Assembly (NCBI GenBank): GCA_949357655.1
Contig: CASHTG010000014.1
Span: 1-64,000, forward strand
Reading direction: 5' to 3'
Source: Parascedosporium putredinis
Taxonomy: Eukaryota; Ascomycota; Sordariomycetes; Microascales; Microascaceae
Length of the DNA: 64,000 bases
Part shown: positions 24,258 through 36,334 of the stretch, in pieces
Numbering within the stretch: the stretch's first letter is position 1
Layout of the letters: each line of letters starts with the position of its first letter
Notes under the pieces: generated by a model
Database searches by the model: none
Seen by the model: only the letters and a program-made list of their open reading frames with translations
Told to the model about the DNA's origin: nothing
Position numbers and translations under genes: made by a program

Positions 24258-25216
24258 TTATTCGTCATCTCCGCCGGCCCATTCCATATATCTATCGGAC
24301 TTCTCGAATCGGAGCTCAAAGCCTTCTCTAGCAAGTCGCTTCTTCATCACCAACCCAACCGCTCCCTCCTCGTCCCTATTCAGCTTAGCTTTACCCCAAT
24401 CGCGGTCAGACTCGTCCCGGCCTCGCAATCTAGCTAGACCAAAGTCAATCATAAACACCCTATAAGAGCCACTCCTATTCTGCTCGATTATAAAGTTGTC
24501 AGGTCGAACGTCTCTGTTAAGGATGTTGTGGTCGCCGACCACCTGGACGATAGCAACAGCTTGGTCGACGATGCCTTGCCATTCAGATTTAGGTGCATGA
24601 TCTTGCACCTTTGATAGGGAGAAACCATCGATGTACTGAAGTAAGATTCCCTTAATATAGAATGGTTCTGTAGAGTCGATGTGGCCAATGCTAGTGTTTG
24701 GGAGTGAGAGGTCGAGATAGACATGTGCTAAGAGGCGGGGAACCAGCTTCCCTGGATGTCATGAAGAGTATCATATGTGGTAGTCTCAGCGTTGAAGAGT
24801 TTATGAACTTGGTCGGTCAGAAATGTTTCGTTTTGTCCGTCGTCCCAAGTCTCCTCAGTGTTTTCCTCAAAATTGGGGATGGTGTGGAGATTGTGAAGAA
24901 ATTGGCGTGCTGCTCCTGTCCGGACGGCGTTGATATACTCTTTTTCTACGTCTTTCGTCCACGGGTCGATTCCACGATCGTGCCGAAGTTGCTCTGAGAA
25001 GCGCCTGTCGTAAAGCTTTAGAAATACTGGATTGTCGGGATAACCTTCGCTGAGAAGGTCTACGATCATGCAGCAAGAAAGCGTGCGAGGTTTCTGGAGC
25101 TGCCGGATTTTCGCATGGAATATTGAGGCCGAGCGTGTTTTGCTGGGCTCGGGAATGACACTCAAGGATAAAACCTGTCCGACTTGGTAATCGTCAAAAG
25201 GAGAGCAGGAAGTCAT
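24258..25216 (-). CDS. fungal protein kinase-like gene with one frameshift
   Basis: Starts at ATG 25,216 (MTSCSPFDDY) and ends at 24,258, 319 residues if one missing base is allowed for in the GGG run at 24,750-24,752. Before it the frame reads YDTLHDIQG, after it KLVPRLLAHVYLD. Kinase-fold landmarks are a possible beta-3 lysine in VFLKLYDRR, a catalytic loop ILNRDVRPDNFI with Asn in place of the usual His of HRD, and the metal-binding DFG in MIDFGLAR. No glycine-rich loop is evident. This matches the short, divergent kinase-like proteins that are multi-copy in many filamentous fungi; activity is uncertain. The broken frame may be real decay or a base-calling error. Confidence 0.65.
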
Positions 25217-25332
25217 CTCTGTCAAGGAAATAAAGTGGAGGGATTAAGATACGTAATACTGTTGTGGCTGCAGGATGAAGGAAGTGTGCGATCGAACTCG
25301 AGCGTGTGGGTGCCTGCGGACAGAGTGAGATA

Positions 25333-25360
25333 GATCCATGGATGGATCCATGGATGGATG
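25333..25360 (+). repeat. GATCCATGGATG tandem repeat
   Basis: A 12-bp unit (GATCCATGGATG) is repeated 2.3 times about 120 bp upstream of the kinase-like gene start. The core TCCATGGA is palindromic and recurs near other genes in the window (27,890, 28,169, 30,711, 57,340, 57,524). Confidence 0.7.
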
Positions 25361-25554
25361 CGTGCGGAGGACAGTAGCCGAGACACTGTGGATGGACGAG
25401 ATTTGAGTTTCCCTCGAAGTGGCCGTTAAAAAGATCGGTGACGAACTCGTTCTGATAACAAGACTACATGTATACACGAGCGAATTCAGCATCCCATCGC
25501 TTCACTTTCTAAGGTTAACTCCATGTCTATATCATCACCTTTAGTCTCATCACC

Positions 25555-25869
25555 ATGGCTAGTCTCCCCTTCGCCAGTGTACGTTTTGTGGACGGCGTGG
25601 CCCGAAGAGTGACTGTATGGTTGTCTCGCGTTCGGAATTGTCTACCTGTCAAGGTTGAGGGGCAGGGCAGGAAGAAGCAGACCGTTTCCGACTATGATAA
25701 CAACCTCGAAGCCAACAGTATGATGGGAAACTGGGTGCCGATTGGGCAGTGGCGGGATGTGCACGGCGACTGCAAGTCCAGCACCGGTGGAAAATGGACG
25801 ATGAAAACCATGCAGACGTCCTCGAGAGAATACAAGGTCAAGATTCTGGAGGGTGGGAGTGGGATTTAG
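25555..25869 (+). CDS. possible small hypothetical ORF, 104 aa
   Basis: An ATG-started open frame in a region otherwise without genes. Composition is plausible (basic, few rare residues), but it has no domain, no signal peptide and no clear splice partner. An overlapping frame at 25,749-25,940 is equally open. I include it only as a candidate. Confidence 0.22.
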   Translation: MASLPFASVRFVDGVARRVTVWLSRVRNCLPVKVEGQGRKKQTVSDYDNNLEANSMMGNWVPIGQWRDVHGDCKSSTGGKWTMKTMQTSSREYKVKILEGGSGI

Positions 25870-26996
25870 GGGAGACATCCGCCGCCGAGCCGTCGTTTTC
25901 TGACATCGTTTTTGATGCGCAGAGTGCTCTTGGCCAGTGAAATGTAGAGTGGATGGTTAGGGCTGGACCAGGACTAGTTGTTCGCAGATGGAGCTGTCAT
26001 TACGGTCTCTCTCCGGTTGCTGGCATCTAGTCCTGCACGGAAACTTCACGCTTTTTACCAAGCTGTTAGTATTCCCACTAGTTAGGATATGTAACTCATG
26101 GTCATAGACAAGATTTACAAGAGTAGAGAATTCTGAGGCTTCTCGATGGATCTAATATTGAGGAAAGAAATACTAGTCCAATCGAACTCACGGGTCCCCA
26201 AGCGCAAGGTCGATACCATGCCGGGCGATATCCGACTAAGAAGAAACAAAAGTCCATCTCCACATTCGTGAAGTGGCAGGAGAGCGGTTTCGACGGGGTT
26301 TTTCAATATTTGCTGGGGACTACGCGCAAAATTGACTTATATATTATAAGGGGATGCGCTCAAAGGCACACTTAAGCGGAGGGCATAAATCATAGTCAGT
26401 ATTGGGAGCGTTAAGTGTGAGTTCGCAGAATCACGAGTTAGACACAATCAAGCGCCTTCAGCCCGGGAACGGATAACGTGCGTCTCCCCTTCTATGATTA
26501 CTCTGCGAGAGGATATTCTCTCTTCGGGTATATTCTGGTCATTGCTCTTGGGTTAACTCTGGTGGTAGCATTTCTGCTAAACTCGAACTTTCGGTATTAT
26601 AAGAATATACCTGTTGGGTTTTAAGACTTTCTCCGAATAAGACTGGTGTTGTTACCGACCTGGAAGCGGATTCACCGGGATGTTGCTCTCAACTGATACT
26701 GAGCTTCAAGTGCCCAAACCTCGAGGACAATATATGTAGCCTGTCGTAATACGAAAGAAGGGAGTGTTGCACAGATTTATTATCAATGTCTGGGGATTAG
26801 TAGGTAGCATTTTCCTGGCTGCTATCAAGGTTTGGAATTGTCTTGTTTTAGGTATGGGTTCGTGTTTGGAGCTCACATGTAAAGAGTAGGTCGAGGAGCC
26901 GGGCCCTATTTTTAACTGAACAATAACTTTTATGTTCTCTACTCTTAATCCTTCATCGTCTCTTAAGCTACCATATCACCTCATCGTCACCCCTGT

Positions 26997-27894
26997 TTAG
27001 TCGTAGACTGCACTCCAAACCTGCTCCGAATACCACTGCAAGTCGGGAACACTAATGATAAAATCATCATCCTGGGGGCCAGGATCTCGCAGGAAAAGAG
27101 CGCGAAAGCCCAACACCAATGCGCCCCTTGCGACATGGTATGATGGCGGATTCGTAGTCTCATCGCGGCTGATAACAATTTCTTGCCGCAGCACTGGCTG
27201 GAGGGGCGGGGTTCGTCTGGTGGTTGTTGCGCCCATTCGAGCAGGTCGCCCTTGCTCTTCCCACTTCTGTAGGATGATCTTTCTTTGGCCGCGATTGAAT
27301 TTGGCAAGGAGAACAATTTCAACTTCGTGGTTTGAAAGGAAAACCACCGTCTCATGCAAGTGTGTAGCTGGTTTAGTGATTGTGAGTAGCCACCCTCGAT
27401 CACCAAGGTTGGCCATCTATCCAGCCCCCAGCGCTCCGGGATGGGGCCACCACCCGAATCTCCTTCACCGCCATCTCCTCCAGCGGGACTGTCTGTTGCC
27501 CGGAACATTGTAGCACCTTTTGAATCCCATCGTCTACTCATAAACCTCTGACAAAGCTGGTCCCGGTAGATTTCGTACAGTCCAAGATGTAGTTTCTCGT
27601 GAAGAAGGGTGGGGATAGTAACGACTAGCACTCCGGAATGGGCATGATAACTGCGGAAACGAAATCCACGCCGGAGGGTCTCCCGTTCACTTAAGATCTC
27701 GGTAAATTGGCTAGGCGAGACATCTAGATAGTTGGTATATGATGAAAAGAAGCATTGGGTAGATATACTGTGGTGGAGAGGCAAAGAATATATCTACCTG
27801 TAATGATAACAGCATCACCTAGGGTCCGGTCTAACTCTTGGAAGAGTTTTTGAGGGCTTGTATATCGTACGGTGGGAGTAGAGGACATATCCAT
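26997..27894 (-). CDS. unknown-family protein A (paralogue of 43,417-44,354), one frameshift
   Basis: Exon 1 is 27,798-27,894 (ATG at 27,894 or 27,888), followed by a 74-bp intron (GTAGAT...CTAG) and exon 2 26,997-27,723. Exon 2 changes frame once near 27,335-27,344 (TTTTCCTTT on the coding strand), where one base seems missing. Corrected length is about 274 residues. Shared segments with the gene at 43,417 are PTLVIE-G, a 'RWF...SNHEVEIVLLAKF' block, PVLRQEIVISRD-TTNP-SY, and GDF/DDFIIS(V/I)P near the C-terminus. The middle is Gly/Asp-rich (GGDGGEGDSGGGP). No Pfam-like motif was recognised and there is no membrane segment. Function unknown. Confidence 0.62.
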
Positions 27895-29039
27895 GGATCT
27901 GTCTGCCTAGATTTAGTCAAGGTCGGCAGAGTCGACCCCGAGAAATCCGACGTTGATGCCGACAACGATGGTTGTTTTTGACTTGGTTAACATGGTCATA
28001 CTTCCCGAACTGAGAGGGATGGAGTTGGGATGATCTAATCAACTTTTCTAGTCCCTCATATCCATCCATTCTCTTCAATGTTCCATATGCTTCTTTTCCA
28101 TAAACCCGAATAGGGTGATGATGGGGGAGCAGAAAGTGTATTAATAAGTAGTGGGGTTAGATGGATGGATCCATGGATGCCTGATCACGCTCTTAGATTG
28201 CACTCGTAAGTGAGGAGAGGTAGGAATCTGTGGATCTCACAGCTCCTATGAGAATTGTGACTAGATCTTGTCCCTCGTTAGTTGGCTTAGAATTTGCCAA
28301 AGCCCCCACATACCCCGCTTCAGATCCAAAGTCCAATCTGATTTCTTTCAATCTCCATCGCAACCTCCATGTAGCACATGGAGATGTGGAGATCAACGTT
28401 AAATCGCCGTCCTTGGATGGTTGAATAGCAGCAGGCTTCATCTCTCTTCCCTGCCAAGCCGTCCGAACAAAAGCTGACATCAAACCTTTCACCAATCGGA
28501 GTACTCATCAAGCATATTTTTCTCATGGATCGCTCTTTATCTAGAAATGTTTGGTTTCTTGCTGCGTCCAAGTAGCATACTGTCGTTTGCGGCCTTGTAC
28601 AAAACGGGTAGAGAGAGGAAAGAGCTTGCGAGTGGGTGCAAAATACCTCTTTGGGTTGTAGTTTGGGCTGGATCTAAATTAAATTGTGTCGAAAGGGGTT
28701 TTACCTTATATGCATGCACTCTCTACATATAGACTACATGTAGGATTGAAGTGGCGACAAGGCGTGGAAGATGTCTCCGCGACTCCGAATGTCGGAAATA
28801 AAATCTCACCTGCGTAGCGACAGGTCATACGCAGATTTATAAAGGGCTTCGGAATGAAGTATCTCCTAAATTGCCGTTTCCTGTCTTATCTATGCTTAAA
28901 GCTTTCCTGATCAAACCATTCTGTTACTCCGAGACCACAGTGACGAGGGAAGCGCATGTCTTGTTTAATTATGAATTTGCAGGTTTGGGGCGCGGAAACC
29001 ACGAGATAGTAAGCTTTACCTATCCTCAAGCCGGCTCGC
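27895..29039. other. no gene recognised
   Basis: Several short overlapping frames on both strands without domains. It contains one GGATGGATCCATGGATG copy at 28,162-28,178 and a CT dinucleotide run at about 29,063-29,083 that lies inside the end of FTR1. Nothing else was found. Confidence 0.4.
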
Positions 29040-30456
29040 TTAGCCTTGAAACCTCCTATCTATTCTCTCTCTCTCTCTCTCAATCGATGCATGATTTGTA
29101 GCTTTCTCCGGCGTTCCTCCCAACCCGCCGGAAGCGGTCGCCTCGTACCCAACGCTCGGTTCTTGGTCAGAGTCTTGCTGGCGCGTGGTTTTGCGGCCGA
29201 TCAATGGCCAATGCCCGTGGAGATCAAGGTAGCCCATACTCAAAAACGAGATGATGACGATGAGCCAGTAGATGTTGTATGTGATAATTGTGCTATACGT
29301 CGCCGAGTTTGTCCAGCCGAGAATGCCATTAAATATGCCCCATCCGCCTCCGCCGTTGAGCTCGGGGCTACAGCACTACATGTATCTCAAGGCCGTTAGT
29401 GATGTGCACAACGGCCAGGTGGCATGGAATTGATGGAATGGACCCGTTGTTGCTGGCTCCAAGACTTACGTTTACGTGCCAGACGCTGCGGTGGATGTCG
29501 TAGGAGCCGGGGCCATCGCCCAACTCGGCAGCGTCACCCCCGACGATCTTGTTCCATCGATCAGCTTCAAAGTACCATACCGCACGGGCGACAAGGCCCG
29601 CGGCGACTAGGTACAGCAGACAGGTGGAGACGATCAAAAACACCCGTAGCGTGGCTAAAGAACCTCCCCTTTGGAGAAATGTCAGGGGCGTATTGACGAG
29701 CATAGTAAGCGAGCGCGGGATCGGGACAGACTTACTTGTATAAAAGATATCCGATAAAGATGCCAATGATTAGACCGACAACGACAGGAAGGGGGATGGC
29801 CGTGGCGGGAGCAGAGAAAGACACGCCTGAGACGAACACGACACCTTCAATTCCTTCTCTGCTTACGGTGATGAAGGATAGCAGGAAGAGAGAGTACTTC
29901 ATGGTGAAGCGTTTGAACCTGCCCGCGGCGTTGGTGGACGGCGTTGGCGTATCGAGAGCCTTGGCTAGCTTCAAGCGCCATTTCTCTTGCATCTTTCCAA
30001 TGCGGAGTAGAGCAGCGCCCACGACTGTGATTATGAGGCCGGCAACAAGGTAAAAAACGCCCTCGTAAATGTTTTCTGCGGATTCCCAAACGTTCCTACC
30101 CAGGCGATAAAAAGTGCCAATGACGGCACCGCCGATGATGAGACAGAGGAGGAATCCGAGCAGTGCTCCGATCCATACCTTGAGAGTTCCAAATAATTAG
30201 GGTCATATCCTCTACTGCTATATTTCTTACTTTTCTCGTCTTTTCCCTTTCCCCTCTTTCCTTTTCGCTTTTGAAACTTCGAAGGGGAGATATATCTTAC
30301 ATGCTTTACTAGCTTCTTGTACGCAGCTCGATCTCCATTTGGACCACCAAGGGTCTGCTTAAGGAAAGCGAGGAGGACGGACACGACGATGGCGGCTTCG
30401 ATAGTCTCCCGAAGGACGATGAGGAATACCGGGACGGAGAATACTTGTTTGGTCAT
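29040..30456 (-). CDS. FTR1: high-affinity iron permease Ftr1
   Basis: Four exons: 30,301-30,456, 29,736-30,178, 29,470-29,668 and 29,040-29,375. Introns are 122, 67 and 94 bp, all GT-AG. They give an uninterrupted 377-residue protein from ATG at 30,456; the upstream in-frame codon is TTG. It is a polytopic plasma-membrane permease that takes up Fe(III) made by the partner ferroxidase. The two R-E-x-x-E iron-binding motifs are present: RETIE at residues 16-20 and REGIE at about 159-163, each inside a hydrophobic helix. About seven membrane segments are visible. The C-terminal tail is hydrophilic and ends in an Arg/Glu-rich run. It lies head to head with FET3 across 1.8 kb, the usual arrangement in ascomycetes. 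It is probably induced by iron starvation. Confidence 0.95.
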
Positions 30457-32242
30457 GTTGGGCTCGAGGAAAAACAAAAGTGAGGGCGAGTTGGCATCTC
30501 AAGATAAAAAGAAAATGGGCTTGTTTGCTACTAGGCACCCCGTAGCCAAATTTTCACAAAGAAGGTGGTGAGTGAGGTTGTAATGTCATTAGAGGTGGAT
30601 GGGGGCTCGCTGGCCGCTTAATAGCTAGCTACGGATGCAAGAGAGATAGGTCCATCTATCCATACATTACGATACGGCACTCCCTAGTGACAAATTTCTC
30701 CATGAATCAATCCATGGATGGACGTGTTTCTTTCTTGTTCCATGTCGCAAGGACTTGTTCGTTGGGGCGATATCGGCAGGAGTCTGGGTGAACAAGGCCC
30801 CCTCGCCCCGCAAAGCCCAGGCGCATCTCGGTTATCAACTGCACAAGAAGCCAGCTCGGACTGCCGGTGGTCTCCCTCTGCTCTTCTCAGACCACCCTTT
30901 CAGCCTACACCCACCCTTCAGAGACTCGTGGGGTAGGTGGTTCGAGGCAGCGCTGTCCTGGTCAATTTAAACCAAACGAATGGGCACATCAATTGATGAG
31001 GAACCAATAACGTTGCAGCGTACGCCCGGCCTGAAGGGGACCAAGCCTAATTGGGCCTCGGTCAGGAAATGTTTGAACCGAGAGGTGTGGGACAGGGCGA
31101 AGCTAAGCTTTTCTGCCAATCTGTGCCAAGGACGGGAGTGTCCAGACCCCTGGTGTGGAGTGGGGAAGAAGGGCAAGAAGCGATTGATAAGATCATAGGA
31201 TCATGAATTTTACTCCCAAGTGGTTTTAGTGGCGAGCAAACTCTCGAGCCATGACCCCACTGCGTCTCTATGGTACCACTTATCAATTGATCCCCAAAAG
31301 ATGCCATTGGGCTCGCCGCGTGCATGGCCAAACCTGACGCTCAAAAGTCAGCCGCACGTGGACAGCTCTGCTCGTCGCATTGAACATGTGCCGATATTTT
31401 TTTCCCGAGCATGGGAGGACGCTGCTGGGGCGCAAAAACGATGGGTTCTTCTTCAGCTTCGTATTCCTTCTTTCCGGATGTGAGCGGGGCTACCACCATA
31501 AAAGGAGGCACGGATGATTTGTAGACGGCAAAGAGCCGAGGATCCGTGAATCCGTGGTGTGACGGGCTGCCTGTTCCGGATTTATTGACTTGGATGCAAG
31601 TCGTCCTTCTGGCCGCCTCCACACCGAAACGAGGAAACGAAGCGAATCTGCAACTAGGTTCCGACTTGTGTGACAGACCAGATTGACAAGCTAGCTTGGT
31701 CACTAATCAATCTCCCTCCTCTTCGATAGGTGGCCCCCTTACCCTACTTGTACTTGTACTATTTGAATCCCCCATTGAAGAGGGTGGGCAGATTACGGGA
31801 AATGGAGAATGTCACCACTTGCGATGCTCGTACTCTCCCTCGCGGCTACCATGGTCTAGTTCCAGTTCCACCCCCTCAATTCGGGTCCTGTCTGTGAGTG
31901 TAAGGTGATATTTTCTATTCTCCTCCCCTTGGTAGCAAAAGCTTAGCTGCGTGGCTAAGATAACGAGGATCCATCGCGCATCTCCGCGAGCCTCTACCCT
32001 TGGGTAGGTTGCCGGTACCGGCCACACCTAGGACATAGCACCCGCCTCGTCTATGGATCAACATGGCCTGCCCACTATTCATTTATGCTGCCCCTTCGCG
32101 TGTTATAGCTTTTTGTTGGCCCGAGGCCTGGCCCGCATTTCGCTTCTTCACAAAGAATCCCTACTTTGCGCGCAGACTCCCCTTCTCCCATCGTCCTCCT
32201 CGGCCTCAGGGCGCCGTGGAAACCTAATCTGGACAACCAGTC
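30457..32242. promoter_or_regulatory. shared FTR1/FET3 divergent promoter region
   Basis: 1,786 bp separate the two divergent start codons. Small open frames inside have no domains. The region holds two inverted ATTGATAA boxes, a TCCATGGATGG copy at 30,711-30,721 and pyrimidine-rich DNA upstream of FET3. In ascomycetes such shared regions are controlled by GATA-type iron repressors and HapX; that this applies here is inference. Confidence 0.6.
31183..31287. promoter_or_regulatory. pair of inverted ATTGATAA boxes (candidate GATA sites)
   Basis: ATTGATAA at 31,183-31,190 and its reverse complement TTATCAAT at 31,280-31,287 contain the core TGATAA (HGATAR) bound by fungal GATA factors. They sit near the middle of the FTR1/FET3 intergenic region. 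They do not match the full ATCWGATAA consensus of SreA-type iron regulators, so the link to iron is weak. Confidence 0.3.
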
Positions 32243-34252
32243 ATGGCATTTTCGGATTTCTTCTGGCATGGCATCGTCGCCAAGGTTGTGATAACGGTTA
32301 CTGTTCTTCTTGCCCCGATCGCGGCAGAGACGATAGAACTCGACTTCAGCATTGGCTGGGTCACGGCCAACCCGGACGGACTTTATGACCGCCCAACAAT
32401 AGGCGTTAACGGACAGTGGCCTATTCCGCTGATTGAGGCTACTGTTGGTGACCGTTTAATTCTTCACGTCACCAATGACCTCGGCAACGCCAGCACTAGC
32501 CTCCATTTCCATGGCCTTTTTCAAAATGGAACAAATCATATGGACGGCGCCACGGGGATAGTCCAGTGCCCGATCCCGCCAGGCGAATCTTTTACTTATG
32601 ACTTCAAGGTTAGTGGCGTCTGAAACTTCTGTTCCGATCGAGATCACCGCTCACAGACGCAGTTTGACCAACCGGGAACCTACTGGTATCACGCACACAA
32701 TGATGGCCAATATCCCGAAGGTCTTCGTGGCCCTGTCATCATCCATGACCCCGAGGGTCCATATGAGGGCGAATATGACGAAGAATTGTTAATTACCTTC
32801 TCCGACTGGTACCATAGGTCGATGAAGGATCTCATTGCCGATTTTATAAGCTTCAAGAATCCAACTGGCGCGGAGCCGGTTCCGGATTCGGCCCTGATGA
32901 ACGACACACAAAATTTCCAGGTCAAGGTCCAGCCCGGAAAGACATATTTGATCCACATGGTCAACATGGGCGCTTTTGCGGCCCAATATATCTGGTTTGA
33001 AGGCCATACGATGCGCATCGTCGAGGTAGACGGCGTGTGGACGGAGGCTGCCGATGCGGATATGATTTACATGACGCCTGCCCAGCGGTACAGCGTCTTG
33101 CTAACGACTAAAAACGACACGAGCGAAAACTTTGCCATAGTCGGCGCCATGGATCAGGATCTCTTTGATGTCCTACCCGAGGGTCTGAATCCCAACGTTA
33201 CCGGCTGGCTAGTGTACGATGAAAGCAAGCCACTTCCTGAGCCCGCCTTGCTCGACAAACTAGACGCATTTGACGATGTTAAACTTGTCCCTACCGATGG
33301 CGAGGAGCTGTTTGAGAATGTGGATTACTCTTTCCAGCTTGATGTCAAGATGGACAACCTTGGCGACGGGGCTAATTAGTACATCCCCCTTCCCTCAGTT
33401 CCCCTCCCACCCCCTTTCTCCCCTCATCCTTCAATCTTTCAAACAAAGATGAAAGAGGATAGAAGCTGACTGTGCACCTCTTCAAGCGCCTTCTTTAATG
33501 ATCTCACCTATGTCGGACCAAAGGTTCCTTCGCTGTACACCGCCCTCAGCGTGGGCTCGGGCAATTCGACAAATCCGTCCGTCTACGGCACAAACACTAT
33601 ATCCCATGTTTTGGAGCACAATCAGGTCATCGAAATCGTCTTGAACAATGCGGATCCCGGAAAACACCCATTCCACCTCCACGGCCATAACTTTCAGGTT
33701 GTTTACCGGTCAGAAGAAGAGGCTGGCGTGTTTATCGACCATGAGGGCATCTCTCTTCCCAAGGTCCCCATGCGCCGAGATACTTTGTTTGTTCAGCCAA
33801 ACGGGAATTTCGTGATCCGATATAGATCTGACAATCCGGGTGTCTGGCTCTTCCATTGCCATATTGAGTGGCACATGGTGCAAGGTTTGATCGCAACCAT
33901 CATTGAAGCTCCCGAGGCCATCCAAGGCTTGGAGATCCCCGATGATCATCTCAGGGTTTGTAAGACAGCTGGTATAGCGACCTCTGGGAATGCCGCTGGA
34001 AACACTCAAGATGTCTTTGACCTTGCAGGGGAGAACGCCCCCGTCCATGCTCTCCCAGCCGGCTTCACAACTAAGGGTTACATCGCTATGGTGTTTAGTT
34101 GTGTTGCGGGTGTGTTGGGAATAATCGTCATTTCTTGGTAAGTTGACCTTTTTATCCACATGCTAGGATACGCCTCCCGTCTATAAAATGAGTGAATTCT
34201 AATCATAATTTGTAGGTATGGGGCCCTTGACTTGAAGACGAAAGAAGGATAG
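32243..34252 (+). CDS. FET3: iron transport multicopper ferroxidase Fet3
   Basis: Four exons: 32,243-32,608, 32,663-33,378, 33,487-34,137 and 34,216-34,252. Introns are 54, 108 and 78 bp. The protein is 589 residues without interruption. It oxidises Fe(II) to Fe(III) at the cell surface with O2 and hands it to Ftr1. A signal peptide (ITVTVLLAPIAA) precedes three cupredoxin domains. Copper ligands are visible in HFHG (about residue 90), WYHAH (about 132), HPFHLHGH (about 423) and the HCHIEWH cluster (about 487), which supplies the type 1 Cys. A C-terminal membrane helix (GYIAMVFSCVAGVLGIIVIS) with a short cytosolic tail separates it from soluble laccases. The divergent neighbour FTR1 supports ferroxidase over laccase. 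Confidence 0.95.
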
Positions 34253-36334
34253 CGAGCAAGGGAAGACTGAGGTTGTTTGATAGCGTATATCCGTGCCGGC
34301 GCAGACTTCCAAAGTTGTTATTCTGTTCATATCCCTTTGTTAGCCTAGTGAATTCCCCGTAATTGCATTTCATTTTGCCATCAGTTTGTCGAAATATCTT
34401 TAGCTATTATCGAGGGATACTGAAACCCTCTGATAGTTGACGTGAGGCTTTCCTACAGAGGAGACTTGAATTTAAAGAAGGATAGCCAAGTCTACATCGG
34501 TGGATACCTTGCAGTATAGGTCCCGTAGTCTCACTGGGTCCTGCCTATGCTTTTTATCACCTTACTTTGGGCTCATTGGGCTGTATTTATGCCTGTGAGG
34601 TTGAATCGACGTTCCTGGACCCATGACCTCGCATAATCTTCGGCCAAGCTTTATTTTTAGCCAAAGTGAAAGAACCAGGAGGTCCAAGGTTTACTTTGTT
34701 CGCTCCAGCCTGGAGAAGCCACACAACTACCAAAGGGCGACCGCGTGCTGCTTCAAGAGCTGTGCGCGGCTTACGAAGAGTAGCATCCGCTGGGGACTCT
34801 GACATTAAGAAACCAGCTTGCCACTTCAAGGTGACCGTCTTTTGCTTCCGATTGAAGCATATCCGGATCTATTTCTCAAGGGAGGCCTTGGCCAGGTCTA
34901 GGGGCTTAATATGGGAAAATTGCCGTGTGTATATTGTATTCGCCTTAAAATCGTCGAGTTGGAGGTGTCTGGCGCTAATCTCACCGGCAAAGTAATTCGT
35001 TTCCTCTAGATCTACATGAAACCTTGCTAGATGCGGCGGCGGACATGAAGTAGTAAAGAAGCTGCGGATAGGCTTATTGACGGACAGATTGGACAGATTT
35101 TAGGTCTTCTTCCTTGATATGCGGGACTCGAGGGTTGCGCACCCGAAGAAGATAGGGTCTATGCTCTGAGCCATTCGCTCTGGCCTGGTATAATTCTGGT
35201 AGAAGCTTCTGAGTCTTGTAGACGATTGCCAAGGGCTTTATCGTATTTCTTTATTGCAAGTGGAGATGCAGATCCCGTCAATGAAAAGACGTATCCATAG
35301 TAACCCAGAGTAGCTAGTAATTCTTAGCTATCGTTGGTTATACGGTTGTCACTTATATCCCTTTAGCGTCTTGAGTGAGTTCTCACGGCCAGAGATGAAG
35401 ATGCCTAAGGAAACGAAAGAAGGGATACGGGATGATACTTGGTCAAGAAGAGCTCAGCCTCTGTTGATTTTTCGTATGTCGACTACTAATAAAATAAATA
35501 ATTTCATCGCTAGCTGAGCTCGACTACGTAGGAGTGTGGTCTAGTCGTCGGGTTCCACTTATAGCTGTTGGCTTCGTTTTCGTGGTTGCGCCCTCAATTC
35601 TAAGGGCAGCGTGAGTCGAAAGATCTCCGCTTTGGGATTTCACATCGCTCCTTTATCTAACAGGCAGCGAGGCCAACCTTGTTTCCTCCGGACTGGAGCT
35701 ACCTGTGATTTGCGGTCGTCATGCGAACATTGATGACATCAAAGAGTCATCAATGTTAGTGAAGGGATAATTCTGAGCTTGAGCTTCACGTTGACGAGTT
35801 AGCGGCGGCTTTTGGGTCACTGTCGCGTTGTGCTTGATCCAATCACGAGCATGAGTGCTTGACAGCTCCACACCCTACACCGTTGGTGACCAACGGCGAT
35901 GCTGAATTCGGTGGGGATAACCGTGTGGATGGCGGTCTTCGCACGGAATTGTCCAGCGATGTGCTTCTGCAACTCTTCTCTTTTCGTTGGTTGGCGAAAA
36001 TGGACAGGAAAAGTACATGCTCCTTTGTAGTTATGCACGAGCCATCGAGCCAAGGGTACTTGAGCTCCTCAGCCCTGTCCTTCGGTTAATTATTGACACA
36101 TTCCGACCACACGCGTTCCGAGCTAATTGAACCCATATCCGAGGATTAACCGGCGCCATCACCCCGCCAAAAACGATAAACAAAATACCATACTTGGATG
36201 CTCTTTCAACAAAGAGAACATCGATACATATATCAACCTCATCAGCGACAGCCACCGCGCAGCGCAGGTCACTCTTTGCATTCAATTCCCAACTCGGGGG
36301 CCTTACCGCAGGCCTTCGCCATTTATCCCGAGTA
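34253..36334. other. long gene-free interval
   Basis: About 2 kb between FET3 and the next gene. Open frames are short and conflicting. The only structure noted is a perfect inverted repeat at 35,726-35,757. The composition is mixed and not RIP-like. Confidence 0.45.
35726..35757. repeat. perfect 12-bp inverted repeat with 8-nt loop
   Basis: AACATTGATGAC is followed after ATCAAAGA by its exact reverse complement GTCATCAATGTT. It could form a hairpin or be a dyad binding site. It is not followed by a T-run, and no gene end is close. Confidence 0.7.

Larger units (their letters stand above)
25217..26996. other. mostly non-coding interval with a few weak open frames
   Basis: Apart from the tandem repeat and one weak 104-codon frame, nothing is recognised. 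Around 26,480-26,620 on the + strand a short frame contains a hydrophobic helix (GYILVIALGLTLVVAFLL) followed by YYKNIPVGF. It recalls the N-terminal anchor of a P450 but is too short to call. Confidence 0.35.

Noticed and set aside
35726..35757. Transcription terminator
   Set aside because: There is no T-run, no gene end is adjacent, and hairpin terminators are not used by fungal RNA polymerase II.
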